The notes below the pieces were generated by a model, which searched no databases, was not told the DNA's origin, and was given only the letters and a program-made list of their open reading frames with translations. The position numbers were made by a program, and so were the translations under genes. A stretch of 45,850 bases of DNA from Gammaproteobacteria bacterium (GTDB taxonomy: Bacteria > Pseudomonadota > Gammaproteobacteria > Steroidobacterales > Foliamicaceae): NCBI GenBank assembly GCA_026707445.1, contig JAPOWV010000053.1, positions 1-45,850 on the forward strand. Direction: 5' to 3'. This document shows, piece by piece, positions 1 through 8,962 of this stretch (position 1 is its first letter; each line of letters starts with the position of its first letter).

Positions 1-1500
1 GCGATCGCCCGGCTCGACCAGCGCGATGGGGCCCCCGGCGGCCGCCTCGGGCGAGACATGGCCCACCGAAAGGCCGCGGGTCGCGCCCGAGAAACGCCCG
101 TCGGTCAGCAGCGCGGCGGCGGTATCCAGACCCATGCCCGCGATCGCGGAGGTCGGCTGCAGCATTTCGGGCATGCCGGGACCGCCGCGCGGACCCTCGT
201 AGCGAATGATGACCACGTCGCCTTCGCGCACCTCGCCGGCCATGATTCCCTCCACGGCTTCGTCCTGCGACTCGTAGATCCGGGCGCTGCCTTCGAACCG
301 CTGCAGGTGCTCCGGCACCGCGCCTACCTTGATGATCGCACCCTCAGGCGCCAGTGAGCCGAACAGCACGCTCAGGCCCCCGGTGGCGCGAAACGCGGTT
401 GCTCGATCGCGAATCACGGCGCGGTTCTGCACCTCGGCGTTCCTGAGGTGCTCGCCGAAGTTTCCGGCCACGGTGGGCCGGTCCGAATTCAGAACGCCGA
501 TGGCGTCCAGTTCCTTGAGGATGGCCTGCACGCCACCGGCCTGCTCGACGTCTTCCATGTGCACATCCGGCGTGGCCGGAGAAACCTTGCAGATGTAGGG
601 CACGCGGTCAGCCATGCGGTTGATCCGGTCCAGGTCGTAGGGCACTTCCGCTTCGTGCGTGGCCGCGAGCAGGTGGAGCACCGTGTTGGTGGAACCGCCC
701 ATCGCCATGTCGAGCGCGAAGCCGTCGTCGAAGGCTTCGGCGGTCACGATGTCGCGGGGCTTGAGATCCTGTTCGACAAGTTCCACTACGCGGGCGCCGG
801 CCTTTCGCACCAGTTTCTCGCGGCGCGGATCCACGGCGAGGATGGAGCCGTTGCCGGGCAGCGCCAGGCCCAGCGCCTCGACCAGGCAGTTCATGGAGTT
901 GGCGGTGAACATGCCCGAGCACGAGCCGCAGGTAGGGCAGCTCAGTTCCTCGAGCTGGGCGAGCTCTTCATCGCTCATGTCGCCCTTCTGGTGGCGTCCC
1001 ACCGCCTCGAACACGCTGGCCAGGTCCACCTTGCCGCCGCCGGGCAGCTTGCCGGCCTTCATCGGACCGCCGGACACGAACACGGTCGGAATGTTGATCC
1101 TGAGCGCCCCCATCAGCATGCCGGGCACGATCTTGTCGCAGTTCGATATGCACACCAGGCCGTCCAGCCAGTGGGCCTGGGCCATGGTCTCGACCGAGTC
1201 GGCGATCAGTTCGCGCGACGGCAGCGAGTAACGCATGCCGATGTGACCCATGGCGATGCCGTCGTCCACGCCGATCGTGTTGAACTCGAACGGCACGCCG
1301 CCCGCCTCGCGCACCGCATCGCGGGCGATCGCGCCGAGCCCCTGCAGGTGTACATGGCCGGGGATCAGCTCCACAAACGAGTTGCAGATGCCGATGAACG
1401 GGCGCTCGAAGTCCTCGTCCGAGCGCACGATGCCGGTGGCGCGCAGCAAGGAGCGGTGTGGCGCCCTTTCGATGCCACGCTTTACGGTGTCGCTTCTCAT
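1..1500 (-). CDS. ilvD: Dihydroxy-acid dehydratase (3' end outside window)
   Basis: IlvD dehydrates 2,3-dihydroxy-3-methylbutanoate and its isoleucine-pathway homologue to the 2-keto acids, the third step of branched-chain amino acid synthesis in the cytosol. Translation from the ATG ending at 1500 gives 500 codons without a stop, running off the left edge; family members are about 560-620 residues, so roughly the last 60-120 are missing. The three cluster cysteines expected in the family are visible: Cys39 (GICNSF), Cys121 (CISNCDK) and Cys194 ([14 protein letters not shown]). The later blocks [28 protein letters not shown] and [22 protein letters not shown] are also intact. The gene is divergent from the metallo-beta-lactamase-fold gene at 1648. 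Whether the cluster is 2Fe-2S or 4Fe-4S cannot be told from this. Identification is near certain. Confidence 0.96.
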   Translation of the reverse strand, partial: MRSDTVKRGIERAPHRSLLRATGIVRSDEDFERPFIGICNSFVELIPGHVHLQGLGAIARDAVREAGGVPFEFNTIGVDDGIAMGHIGMRYSLPSRELIADSVETMAQAHWLDGLVCISNCDKIVPGMLMGALRINIPTVFVSGGPMKAGKLPGGGKVDLASVFEAVGRHQKGDMSDEELAQLEELSCPTCGSCSGMFTANSMNCLVEALGLALPGNGSILAVDPRREKLVRKAGARVVELVEQDLKPRDIVTAEAFDDGFALDMAMGGSTNTVLHLLAATHEAEVPYDLDRINRMADRVPYICKVSPATPDVHMEDVEQAGGVQAILKELDAIGVLNSDRPTVAGNFGEHLRNAEVQNRAVIRDRATAFRATGGLSVLFGSLAPEGAIIKVGAVPEHLQRFEGSARIYESQDEAVEGIMAGEVREGDVVIIRYEGPRGGPGMPEMLQPTSAIAGMGLDTAAALLTDGRFSGATRGLSVGHVSPEAAAGGPIALVEPGDR

Positions 1501-1591
1501 TTCCCCAGGCCTGGTTTACCCGCGCCGGCGACTCGCGCCAGCGAAGCAAAACATCTTACATCAGCGAGGGGTAGATTGAATATCCGCTAAA

Positions 1592-1628
1592 TTGCGCAAG
1601 ATATTGTGAATGGCTGTAAATTTACGGC
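1592..1628 (+). promoter_or_regulatory. Possible promoter with overlapping palindrome
   Basis: In the 147-base gap between ilvD and the next gene, TTGCGC (1592-1597) is followed after 17 bases by TGTAAA (1615-1620), a weak sigma-70-like pair. The -10 lies inside an imperfect 16-base palindrome at 1613-1628, centred on GTAAATTTAC, with one mismatched pair. This could be an operator for the gene starting at 1648. It is inference from spacing and symmetry only. Confidence 0.3.
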
Positions 1629-1647
1629 TTCTGACCGGGAGGACGAT

Positions 1648-2508
1648 ATGAAGAAAACGCTGATGCTCGCACTGATCGCATCGCTGCCGCTCGCGTGGAA
1701 CGCGGACGTCATGGCGCAGGACTGGAGCAAGGAGTACGAGACCACGAAGATTTCCGATCGCCTCTATACCTTCTGGCGCAGGGGAATCCGCAATATCTTC
1801 GTGGTCACGGACGAAGGGGTCATCGCTACCGATCCGATCAGTCCGGAGGCCGCTGCGGTCTATCGCGCGGAGATCGCGAAAGTGACGGACCTGCCGGTGC
1901 GCTACGTGATCTACAGCCATGAGCACTGGGACCACGTGCTGGGCGGGCAGATCTTCAAGGACGAGGGCGCCGAGTTCATCAGCCATGAGAATTGCCTGAA
2001 GTTCTTCTTCCGCAATCCGAACCCGGACCTCGTGATCCCGGACCGGACCATTTCCGGAAACACGCTTTTCGACCTGGGCGGCGAGAGTTTCCATCTGCGC
2101 TATCTGGGCGAGAACCACGGCGATTGCCTGCTGGTTTTCGACTTTCCCGAGGAGCGAGCGATCTACCTCGCGGACCTGGCGACCGACGGATTCATAGGCC
2201 TGGGCACGATGCCGGATTACGACCTCATCGAATACCTGCGTTCGCTGCGCGAGATCGAAGCCATGGACTTTGACCTGATGATCGGCGCGCACGGACCGGC
2301 CCGTGCGGGCAAGGACGCGGTCGTGATCCGGCGGCGATGGATGGAAACGATCATTGACGCGGTGGGCCGGGAACTAAAAGCCGGCACGCCGGTTGCCGCG
2401 ATCGCCGGCAAGCTGCATTTCCCGGAATTCGAGCACCTGCGCGGCTACGAATCGCAATTGCCGGCCTTCGTGCTGCGAATGGCCCAGTTCCACGAGATGG
2501 GCTGGTAG
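1648..2508 (+). CDS. Exported metallo-beta-lactamase-fold hydrolase
   Basis: This is a 286-residue protein with a Sec-type signal peptide (MKKTLMLALIASLPL, probable cleavage near residue 23). The metal site of the metallo-beta-lactamase fold is complete: HEHWDH at 91-96, His157 in GENHGD, Asp176 in YLADLATDG and His215 in GAHGP. That arrangement predicts a binuclear metal hydrolase acting in the periplasm. The substrate is unknown: the family includes beta-lactamases, lactonases, quinoprotein-associated proteins and sulfatases. The start at 1648 is preferred over the in-frame ATG at 1606 because a GGGAGGA ribosome site sits at 1637-1643 and only this start gives a clean signal peptide. It precedes mutM by 28 bases on the same strand and may be co-transcribed with it. 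Confidence 0.85.
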   Translation: MKKTLMLALIASLPLAWNADVMAQDWSKEYETTKISDRLYTFWRRGIRNIFVVTDEGVIATDPISPEAAAVYRAEIAKVTDLPVRYVIYSHEHWDHVLGGQIFKDEGAEFISHENCLKFFFRNPNPDLVIPDRTISGNTLFDLGGESFHLRYLGENHGDCLLVFDFPEERAIYLADLATDGFIGLGTMPDYDLIEYLRSLREIEAMDFDLMIGAHGPARAGKDAVVIRRRWMETIIDAVGRELKAGTPVAAIAGKLHFPEFEHLRGYESQLPAFVLRMAQFHEMGW

Positions 2509-2536
2509 CGCCCAGGTTCGGCGGGGAGAGGCCGGC

Positions 2537-3352
2537 GTGCCCGAGTTGCCGGAGGTCGAGACGACCCGCCGCGGCATCGAGCCGCTGGTGGCAGGCGCGC
2601 GGGTTGAACGTATCACCGTTCGCGAGCGGCGGCTCAGATGGCCGATACCCAGGGAGGTGGAGCGCAAGCTCACCGGCACCGCGATGCTCGGCGTTGGACG
2701 CCGCGCCAAGTACCTCCTCCTGGAAAGCGAGCGCGGAACGGCTATCGCCCACCTCGGAATGTCGGGCAGCTTCTCCGTCGTAGCGGCCGGGACCGAGCCG
2801 GACGTCCACGATCACTATGACTTGGTTTTTGACGGCGGCACGGCCCTGAGGTTTACCGATCCTCGAAAGTTCGGCAGCCTGCTGTGGGGCGGACGCGAAC
2901 CCTTGCGACACAAACTTCTGGCGGATCTCGGTCCCGAACCCTTCAGCGCCGAATTCGACGGCGCGTGGTTGAAGGAGCGCTCGCTCGGCCGCCGGGTCGC
3001 CGTCAAGTCGTTTCTGATGATGCCGGCGGTGGTCGCGGGCATGGGCAACATCTACGCCAGCGAGTCGCTCTACCGGGCGAGGATTCACCCCCTCCGCGCG
3101 GCCGGACGGATCGCTTTACGCCGCTACGAGGTGCTGGCTCGAACCATTCGCGAAGTCCTGGGCGAAGCGATCGAGGCCGGCGGAACCACACTGCGCGACT
3201 TCGCCGACGCACGCGGCCGCCCGGGTTACTTCGCTCAGCGGCTGGACGTTTATGACCGGGCGGGGCGCGATTGCCGGCGCTGCGGTTCCAAGGTCAGGCG
3301 CAGCGTTATCGGGCAGCGCGCCAGCTATTACTGTGTGAACTGCCAGACATGA
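2537..3352 (+). CDS. mutM: Formamidopyrimidine-DNA glycosylase
   Basis: MutM (Fpg) removes 8-oxoguanine and formamidopyrimidines from DNA and cuts the abasic site by beta,delta-elimination. The protein is 271 residues, the usual family length. After removal of the initiator it begins PELPEVETTRRG, giving the catalytic N-terminal Pro and adjacent Glu. GRRAKYLL supplies the conserved lysine. Near the end is the zinc finger C-x2-C-x16-C-x2-C (CRRC...CVNC), preceded by the QRLDVYDRAG segment. The start is the GTG at 2537 because it places Pro at position 2; a GGGGAGAGG ribosome site lies just upstream. The longer upstream open frame would destroy the catalytic terminus. The gene is convergent with ggt. 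Confidence 0.97.
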   Translation: MPELPEVETTRRGIEPLVAGARVERITVRERRLRWPIPREVERKLTGTAMLGVGRRAKYLLLESERGTAIAHLGMSGSFSVVAAGTEPDVHDHYDLVFDGGTALRFTDPRKFGSLLWGGREPLRHKLLADLGPEPFSAEFDGAWLKERSLGRRVAVKSFLMMPAVVAGMGNIYASESLYRARIHPLRAAGRIALRRYEVLARTIREVLGEAIEAGGTTLRDFADARGRPGYFAQRLDVYDRAGRDCRRCGSKVRRSVIGQRASYYCVNCQT

Positions 3353-3361
3353 CGGGCGCTT

Positions 3362-3378
3362 GAGGGCGGGACGCCCTC
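3362..3378. terminator. Hairpin between convergent mutM and ggt
   Basis: A perfect 7-base stem, GAGGCGG-type, reads GAGGGCGGGACGCCCTC with a 3-base loop, directly after the mutM stop and before the ggt stop on the other strand. It has no run of T, so it may stop transcription in both directions weakly or serve as an RNA end. The same 17 bases recur exactly at 28096-28112. Confidence 0.55.
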
Positions 3379-3387
3379 GCTGCCGGG

Positions 3388-5109
3388 TTAGCGGACGTCG
3401 GAGCCGCCGTTGCGGCGTGGGTCGCTGGCGGCGGTCAATGTGTCGTCGGCGTAGTCGAGGGTGATTGCCTGCATATTGCCCCAGGGGCGGGACGACTCCC
3501 GCAGTTTGTGACCCAGCTCGGCGAGCGCGGCCTGCAGATCGTTGTCCATCGCACCGGCTTCGAACGACACCGAGTCCGGAATGTACTGGTGGTGTACACG
3601 GGGCAGGCCGACGATGCCTTCCGCGTCCGCGCCGTCCATCCAGGCCAGCGCGCCCAGCAGCACCATCGTGACGATGCGGCTGCCCCCCGGGGTGCCGAGT
3701 ATCGCCAGGCCGCGTTCGGACTCCAGGAAGGTGGGCGTCATGCTCGACAGCATGCGTTTGCCCGGTTCGATCCCGTTGGCATGCGAATGCACCAGCCCGA
3801 ATGCGTTGGGCGCTCCCCGCTTCACCGAGAAGTCGTCCATCTCGTTGTTCAGGATCACTCCCGTGCCGGGCGGGACGAAGCCGGAACCGAACAGCGTGTT
3901 GATCGTCTGCGTTACCGCGGCGCGGTTGCCGTCCTTGTCAAGCACAGAGAAGTGGCTGGTGTCGGTTCCGAGGGGCCGCTGACTGACCGGACCGGGCAGG
4001 GTGTCGCTGGGCGTAGCCCGGTCCATCCGCACGCTGGCCAGCAAACCGTCCGCGTACCAGGGATGGATCAGCCGCTCGACCGGAACCGGAACGAAGTCCG
4101 GGTCGCCGAGAAACTCGGCCCGGTCCCGGTATGCGCGACGAATCGCCTCGACCAGCAGGTGCGTCCGTGCCGGCTCCTCAAGTTGCGCATAACCCCGGTG
4201 CCCGAGCATGTTGAACACCTGCGCCAGCGCCACGCCGCCGGCCGACGGCGGCGGCGCTGTAGTGACCTCGACTTCCCCGTAGCGGAAGCGGATCGGTTGC
4301 CGCTCGACAGTCCGGTATGCCGCCAGGTCCTCCGTGGTCCAGATGCCGCCCGCGTCCCGAACGCCCTTGACCAGGAGTTCGGCCCTGGGCCCGGTGTAGA
4401 AGCCTGCCGCGCCTTGTGCACTCAAGGTTTCAAGAGTATCGGCAAGGTCCGCCCGGCGAATCAGGGCGCCGACGGGCGGCGCTTCTCCGTCCGGCAGGAA
4501 TATTTCGACAAACGCCGGCGAGGGCGAGCCCATGCGGGGAAAAGCCCGTAGCAGCCTCTGGGTCCCCTCGGTCACCGGCAGGCCCTCGCGCGCCAGCCGG
4601 ATTGCCGGCGCCAGGCTCTGCGCGAGTGGAAGGCGGCCGTATTTGTTCGCGATGTGCTCAAGCGCGGCCGGCAGCCCCGGGATGCCCGCGGCGAGCGGAC
4701 CGGAGAGGGAGGCGCGCCGGACCGGCTCGCCGTTCTCGTCGAGGTACATGTCGCGGGTCGCCGCGGCCGGCGCGGTTTCCCTCGCGTCGACGAACACGCT
4801 GGATTGGTCGGCCGCCTCGTGGAGAAGGAAAAAACCGCCCCCGCCGATGCCCGAACTATGCGGCTCGGCGACCGAAAGCGCGGCGCTGACCGCAACGGCC
4901 GCGTCGAAGGCGTTGCCGCCCTGGGAAAGGATCTCGAAGCCCGCCGCGGTGGCGGCGGGGTGGGCGCTGGCTATGGCCGCGTGTCCGGGCCCGTTTGCCC
5001 TGGCAAGGTTACCGATCCCGTCTTCCGCGTGAGCAACGCCAGCCACGGCAATCCATAACAGAAGGGCCGGCACAAGGACTTGGCCGGCCCGGGTCAAAAC
5101 CGAATTCAT
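3388..5109 (-). CDS. ggt: Gamma-glutamyltransferase (glutathione hydrolase)
   Basis: This periplasmic N-terminal-nucleophile enzyme hydrolyses or transfers the gamma-glutamyl group of glutathione. The 573-residue precursor starts with a Sec signal peptide, probable cleavage after AHA at residues 26-28. Autoprocessing would occur before Thr384 in GTDTSHFSV, equivalent to the nucleophile Thr of the Escherichia coli enzyme. Other conserved sites are Arg110 (DARETAP), NNEMDDFS, and KRMLSSMTPT for substrate binding. Length and order match the family. The start codon overlaps the coaD stop by one base (TAATG), so the two are translationally coupled behind rsmD. The coupling of an exported glutathione enzyme with coenzyme A synthesis may be only positional. 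Confidence 0.95.
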   Translation of the reverse strand: MNSVLTRAGQVLVPALLLWIAVAGVAHAEDGIGNLARANGPGHAAIASAHPAATAAGFEILSQGGNAFDAAVAVSAALSVAEPHSSGIGGGGFFLLHEAADQSSVFVDARETAPAAATRDMYLDENGEPVRRASLSGPLAAGIPGLPAALEHIANKYGRLPLAQSLAPAIRLAREGLPVTEGTQRLLRAFPRMGSPSPAFVEIFLPDGEAPPVGALIRRADLADTLETLSAQGAAGFYTGPRAELLVKGVRDAGGIWTTEDLAAYRTVERQPIRFRYGEVEVTTAPPPSAGGVALAQVFNMLGHRGYAQLEEPARTHLLVEAIRRAYRDRAEFLGDPDFVPVPVERLIHPWYADGLLASVRMDRATPSDTLPGPVSQRPLGTDTSHFSVLDKDGNRAAVTQTINTLFGSGFVPPGTGVILNNEMDDFSVKRGAPNAFGLVHSHANGIEPGKRMLSSMTPTFLESERGLAILGTPGGSRIVTMVLLGALAWMDGADAEGIVGLPRVHHQYIPDSVSFEAGAMDNDLQAALAELGHKLRESSRPWGNMQAITLDYADDTLTAASDPRRNGGSDVR

Positions 5110-5612
5110 TACAGGTGCTCCTTAAGCGCGGTCACTACTACGGGATGTACGAAATTGGATACGTCGCCGCCCATGCCGGCGATCTCCCGGACCAGCGATG
5201 ACGAGACATGGGCGTAACTTTCGGAGGGTGTCAGGTAAACCGTTTCGATCGACGAGTCCAAGCGCCTGTTCATGCTGGCGAGCTGGAATTCGTGCTCGAA
5301 GTCGCTGACCGCGCGCAGTCCGCGAAGGATCGCGCGCAGCCCGTTGGCGCGCGCATATTCCACCGTCAGACCGTCGTACCCTTCAACGCGAGCCCCGGGC
5401 ACGTCGGCCAGCACCTCGGCGGCCAGGCGGATTCGGGTCTCCAGGTCGAACATCGGCGACTTCGATGGACTCGCGGCCACGGCCACGACAACTTCGTCGA
5501 ACAGCGTCGCGGCCCGGCTGACCAGGTCGCGGTGGCCGTTGGTCATGGGGTCGAAGGTGCCGGGATACATGATTCCCCGCCGGGAGCCCGCGCTGCGCCG
5601 CTTCGCGTTCAT
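5109..5612 (-). CDS. coaD: Phosphopantetheine adenylyltransferase
   Basis: CoaD transfers AMP from ATP to 4'-phosphopantetheine, the penultimate step of coenzyme A synthesis, in the cytosol. The 167-residue protein has the nucleotidyltransferase signature YPGTFDPMTNGH (TxGH at 24-27), the RGLRAVSDFEHEFQLASMNR block and the SSLVREIA motif. It carries about ten extra residues ahead of the conserved MYPGTFDP segment compared with most homologues, so a later start is possible, although no better one is visible. It lies 4 bases after the rsmD stop and overlaps ggt by one base. The rsmD-coaD pair is common in proteobacteria. Confidence 0.95.
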   Translation of the reverse strand: MNAKRRSAGSRRGIMYPGTFDPMTNGHRDLVSRAATLFDEVVVAVAASPSKSPMFDLETRIRLAAEVLADVPGARVEGYDGLTVEYARANGLRAILRGLRAVSDFEHEFQLASMNRRLDSSIETVYLTPSESYAHVSSSLVREIAGMGGDVSNFVHPVVVTALKEHL

Positions 5613-5616
5613 TGGT

Positions 5617-6186
5617 CTAACGCCGTTTCCGGCCGGCCAGAGTCATGCGCACGTCCCCGACAACTTTTTCACGCAGCATTTCCAGTTCCAACGGTAGTTC
5701 AATCAACGGGTCGCGCTTGCCGGCTTCGAAGTACAGGCGGCAATTGTCCGCGAGCCATCCGTTTCGGGCAAGCAGTTTACAGCAGCGTGCCGCAAGGCCG
5801 CTTCCGAAGGGCGGATCCATGAACACGATGTCCATGCGCGTGCGCGCGCCGGATTTCTCAAGCCAACTTCCGGCATCGGCCAGTTCGACGCGGCCGGCCA
5901 CCTGCCATTCGTCGACGACCCGGCGCAGCATCCCGGCTGCCGAACGCCCCGACTCCACGAATATGCAATGAGCGGCGCCGCGCGACAGCGCTTCCAGGCC
6001 CAGCGCGCCGGCGCCGGCGAACAGGTCCAGGCAGTGCGCCCCGCGTACCACGGGCGCCAGCCAGTCGAACAGGGTTTCACGCGCGCGCACGGGCGTGGGC
6101 CGCGCGGTCGGCGGCACTTCAATCAGGCGGCCGCGAAGACTGCCGCCCGCGATCCGAACCTGGCCCCGGTGCTTACTAGCCGGCAT
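5617..6186 (-). CDS. rsmD: 16S rRNA (guanine966-N2)-methyltransferase
   Basis: RsmD methylates G966 of 16S rRNA during small-subunit assembly, using S-adenosylmethionine. The 189-residue protein shows the Rossmann AdoMet motif LDLFAGAGALGLEALSRGA and the catalytic DPPF motif (FMDPPFGSG), with a PTPVRARETLFDWL segment ahead that is typical of the family. It is the first gene of the rsmD-coaD-ggt unit and diverges from ftsE, leaving only 70 bases for both promoters. In many gammaproteobacteria rsmD sits beside ftsY-ftsE-ftsX-rpoH; here ftsY is absent and rpoH is 34 kb away. Confidence 0.94.
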   Translation of the reverse strand: MPASKHRGQVRIAGGSLRGRLIEVPPTARPTPVRARETLFDWLAPVVRGAHCLDLFAGAGALGLEALSRGAAHCIFVESGRSAAGMLRRVVDEWQVAGRVELADAGSWLEKSGARTRMDIVFMDPPFGSGLAARCCKLLARNGWLADNCRLYFEAGKRDPLIELPLELEMLREKVVGDVRMTLAGRKRR

Positions 6187-6256
6187 GGCGCGAGAGTATC
6201 ATTTCGCGCACGCCCGCTGTTGAAGCAAAGGCACCGGCAGGACAGACAGCAGGTCC

Positions 6257-6925
6257 ATGATTCGCCTTCAGGAAGTAACCATGCGCTACCGCGGCGGCGC
6301 GGAAGCGTTGTCGGAGGTCAGCCTTTCCGTCGAGCCGGGCGAATTCACTTATCTGACAGGACCTTCGGGCGCGGGCAAGACCACGCTGATCAAGCTGCTG
6401 GCGGCCATCGAGCGTCCCACCAGGGGCCAGGTGTTCGCGCTGGGCCGCAACGTCGGGCGGCTCAAGCGCAGGGCCGTCTGCAGTCATCGGCGCAGGATCG
6501 GCATCGTGTATCAGAACAACCTCCTGCTGGAGGATCGAAGCGCGTACGACAATGTCGCCTTGCCGCTGCATATTTCCGGCCTGGGTCCCCGCGAGGTGCG
6601 GCGCCGGACCGAAGCGGCGCTCGATTCGGTGGGGCTGCTCAAAAGCGCCCGCAGGTTCCCCAGGCTGCTGTCGCAGGGAGAACAGCAACGCCTGGGCATC
6701 GCCCGGGCCGTCGTGAACCGGCCGGAGCTCCTGGTGGCCGACGAGCCGACCGGCAACCTGGACCCTGAACTTTCGCGCGAGGTGATGAAGCTGTTTCGGC
6801 GCCTGGTGGGTTACGGGGTTACCGCACTGGTCGCCACTCACGATCTCGGGCTGATCGAATCGTTGCCCGCACGCCGAATCAGCCTGCTGAAGGGCCGGGT
6901 GGACTCCGACACTTCACCGTCATGA
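6257..6925 (+). CDS. ftsE: Cell-division ABC ATPase FtsE
   Basis: FtsE is the cytoplasmic ATPase of FtsEX, which at the division septum activates peptidoglycan hydrolases through periplasmic partners. The 222-residue protein has Walker A GPSGAGKT (35-42), Q-loop YQNN, signature LSQGEQQR (the usual form is LSGGEQQR), Walker B LLVADEPTGNLD and the switch His in ATHD. Length is normal. The stop overlaps the ftsX start by four bases (ATGA). ftsY, which usually precedes it, is not here. Confidence 0.95.
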   Translation: MIRLQEVTMRYRGGAEALSEVSLSVEPGEFTYLTGPSGAGKTTLIKLLAAIERPTRGQVFALGRNVGRLKRRAVCSHRRRIGIVYQNNLLLEDRSAYDNVALPLHISGLGPREVRRRTEAALDSVGLLKSARRFPRLLSQGEQQRLGIARAVVNRPELLVADEPTGNLDPELSREVMKLFRRLVGYGVTALVATHDLGLIESLPARRISLLKGRVDSDTSPS

Positions 6926-7833
6926 ATCCCCTGCGCTATCTCGGCCGGCATCTGGACTGCTGCTACTCGGAAGCCGTTCGGCTGGTCCGGCAGCCATTGG
7001 GCAGCCTGCTGACGGTGGCCGCGATCGGTCTGGCGCTGGCTTTGCCGGCGGGCCTGAGCGCGGTTTTGCAGAACATGGAGGGTCTGGCCGCAGCCTGGGG
7101 CGAGGCGCGCTCGTTTTCGATTTACCTCAAGCCGAACGCAAGCGTTGCGGTGGCCGAGCAACTGGCCGGTGACCTTGAGCGCAATCCCGCCGTCGGGGAG
7201 GTGAGGCGGATCAGCCCCGGTGAAGCCCTTGCAATCATGGAGGGCCGCGGCGAGTTTGCTCCGGCGATCGAGACCCTCGAGGAAAATCCCCTGCCCTGGA
7301 CGCTCATCGTCGCGCCGGCGCCGGGCGCCTCGGAGAGTGAATTCCTGGCGCTGCAGGACACTGCGGCGACGCTGGAGGAAGTGGACCAGGTACGGGCCGA
7401 CACGCAATGGCTGCAGAGAATGAGCGCCATACTCGCGTTGGCCGGACAGGCCATGCTGTTGATCCTGGTCATGGTCCTGGTGGCGCTTGTCGTCATCATC
7501 GGCAACACGGTCAGGCTTGAAATACAGAGGCAGCGGGACGCCGTCGAGGTAATGTCGCTGCTGGGCGCCAGCCGCGGCTACCTGCGCCGGCCGTTCCTCT
7601 ACCAGGGGTTCTGGTACGGCCTGGGGGGAGGGCTGCTGGCGGTCCTGCTGGTGCGGCTGGGCCTTTGGACCCTGGGCGGTCCCTTCGCCGACCTGATGGC
7701 GCTCTACGAGAGCGACCGCGTGCTGAGCGGCGCCTCGTGGCGACAGGATCTGGTGATCCTGGGAATAGGTGCGCTTACCGGCTGGCTCGGCGCATGGCGC
7801 GCGGTGGCCGGACAGCTCCGCACTATCGAGTAG
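6922..7833 (+). CDS. ftsX: Cell-division protein FtsX
   Basis: FtsX is the membrane subunit of FtsEX. The 303-residue protein has the expected layout: a short cytoplasmic N-terminus, a first membrane segment at about 28-48, a periplasmic domain of roughly 120 residues, and three membrane segments in the last third (near 172-192, 228-250 and 275-295). Segments LSAVLQNMEG and LLGASRGYLRRPF are recognisably FtsX-like. The start overlaps ftsE by ATGA, so translation is coupled. In many gammaproteobacteria rpoH follows directly; here a minus-strand ABC ATPase gene does. Confidence 0.93.
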   Translation: MNPLRYLGRHLDCCYSEAVRLVRQPLGSLLTVAAIGLALALPAGLSAVLQNMEGLAAAWGEARSFSIYLKPNASVAVAEQLAGDLERNPAVGEVRRISPGEALAIMEGRGEFAPAIETLEENPLPWTLIVAPAPGASESEFLALQDTAATLEEVDQVRADTQWLQRMSAILALAGQAMLLILVMVLVALVVIIGNTVRLEIQRQRDAVEVMSLLGASRGYLRRPFLYQGFWYGLGGGLLAVLLVRLGLWTLGGPFADLMALYESDRVLSGASWRQDLVILGIGALTGWLGAWRAVAGQLRTIE

Positions 7834-7847
7834 GCGGGTTCGCCTGC

Positions 7848-8822
7848 CTAGGCCTTCGCCACGTCAGGCTGTTCGAGGGTGGGCCCGGGTTCGCGGTCCG
7901 GCAGCTTGGGAAGATCGGGCATCGTCAGTCGGACGAACAGTTCTTCCAGCCGGTTGGTCTTGTGGCGGATGCTGAGCACCTGGATGCCGGCCGCATTCAG
8001 CAACTCGAAGAACTCGTTGAGACTGCGCGTTGCCGGAACCTCCACTTCCATTTCATAGCGGCTGCGCCAATGAACCTGGAAGCCGGCGAATTTCTGACCG
8101 GGGCTGGCCGGCTGCTGCAATGAAATGACGAAATGCTGTTCCGGCAACTGCCGCAGCACGCGCTCCATGCGGTCCTCGACCACGATTTCGCCGCGATCGA
8201 GGATGGCGATGCGGCGGCACAGATGTTCGGCCTCCTCGAGGTAGTGGGTGGTCAGGATGATGGTTACGCCCCGCTCGTTGATTTCCCGCAGCAGGTCCCA
8301 CATGGAACGGCGGATCTCGATATCCACTCCTGCCGTGGGCTCGTCCAGGATCAGCAGTTTCGGCTCATGCACCATCGCACGGGCGATCATGAGGCGCCGC
8401 TTCATACCGCCGGAAAGCGTCCGCGCCAGCATGTTGCGCTCATCCCAGAGGCGCACCGCCTTGAGGCACTTCTCGGCGTTGCGCCGCGCCTGCCGCGGGG
8501 TCAGGCCGAAGTACCCGGCCTGGTGCATCATCGTGGGCAACAGCTTCTCGAACATGTTCAGGTTCACTTCCTGCGGAGTAACGCCAATGCACTTCTTTAC
8601 CGCGGCCGGGTCCGAATCGAGATCATGGCCATAAACGTGGACCTTTCCGGCAGTCTTGTTGACCAGCGTGGTGATGATGCCGATGGCGGTGGTCTTGCCC
8701 GCGCCGTTGGGTCCCAGCAGCGCATAGAATTCGCCCTCGCGCACGGTGAGATCGATGCCCTTGAGCGCCTCCACGCCGTTGGGATAGACCTTGGCGAGTC
8801 CTTTCAGGGAGAGTGCGTCCAC
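7848..8822 (-). CDS. ABC transporter ATP-binding protein (YadG-like), no permease beside it
   Basis: The 324-residue protein is an ABC-2 type exporter ATPase. It has Walker A GPNGAGKT, the Q-loop TPQEV, signature LSGGMKRR, Walker B LLILDEPTAGVD and switch TTHYLEEAE. After the ATPase core comes an extra C-terminal region of about 100 residues ending LEELFVRLTMPD. This architecture matches YadG, which normally works with the membrane protein YadH encoded next to it. No permease gene is adjacent: ftsX lies on one side and divergent argR on the other. The partner must be elsewhere, or the gene has been separated from it. The substrate cannot be inferred. Confidence 0.88.
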   Translation of the reverse strand: MDALSLKGLAKVYPNGVEALKGIDLTVREGEFYALLGPNGAGKTTAIGIITTLVNKTAGKVHVYGHDLDSDPAAVKKCIGVTPQEVNLNMFEKLLPTMMHQAGYFGLTPRQARRNAEKCLKAVRLWDERNMLARTLSGGMKRRLMIARAMVHEPKLLILDEPTAGVDIEIRRSMWDLLREINERGVTIILTTHYLEEAEHLCRRIAILDRGEIVVEDRMERVLRQLPEQHFVISLQQPASPGQKFAGFQVHWRSRYEMEVEVPATRSLNEFFELLNAAGIQVLSIRHKTNRLEELFVRLTMPDLPKLPDREPGPTLEQPDVAKA

Positions 8823-8882
8823 GGCGGTCCATTGTGCAGCGCGCGCACGGCAAAGGAAAGTGGGGACGCCCTGCCTCCCGGG

Positions 8883-8917
8883 TTGCGCGCGCGGGGATTG
8901 TGTGCATAATATGCGCC
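8883..8917 (+). promoter_or_regulatory. Possible argR operon promoter and operator
   Basis: TTGCGC (8883-8888), a 16-base spacer and CATAAT (8905-8910) resemble a sigma-70 promoter facing argR. The -10 overlaps the symmetrical GCATA-A-TATGC (8904-8914), which recalls ARG-box half sites, so autoregulation by ArgR is possible. The match to a full ARG box is poor and this is inference. Confidence 0.35.
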
Positions 8918-8962
8918 TTCTTTTCTCTTTATGAGCATCTTATGCCAACGGGGACGGACAGC

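Noticed and set aside
448..1590. A 380-codon open frame on the plus strand
   Set aside because: It is antisense to ilvD, rich in His, Arg and Ala without any domain, and its mirror frame contains every IlvD motif. High GC content leaves long shadow frames.
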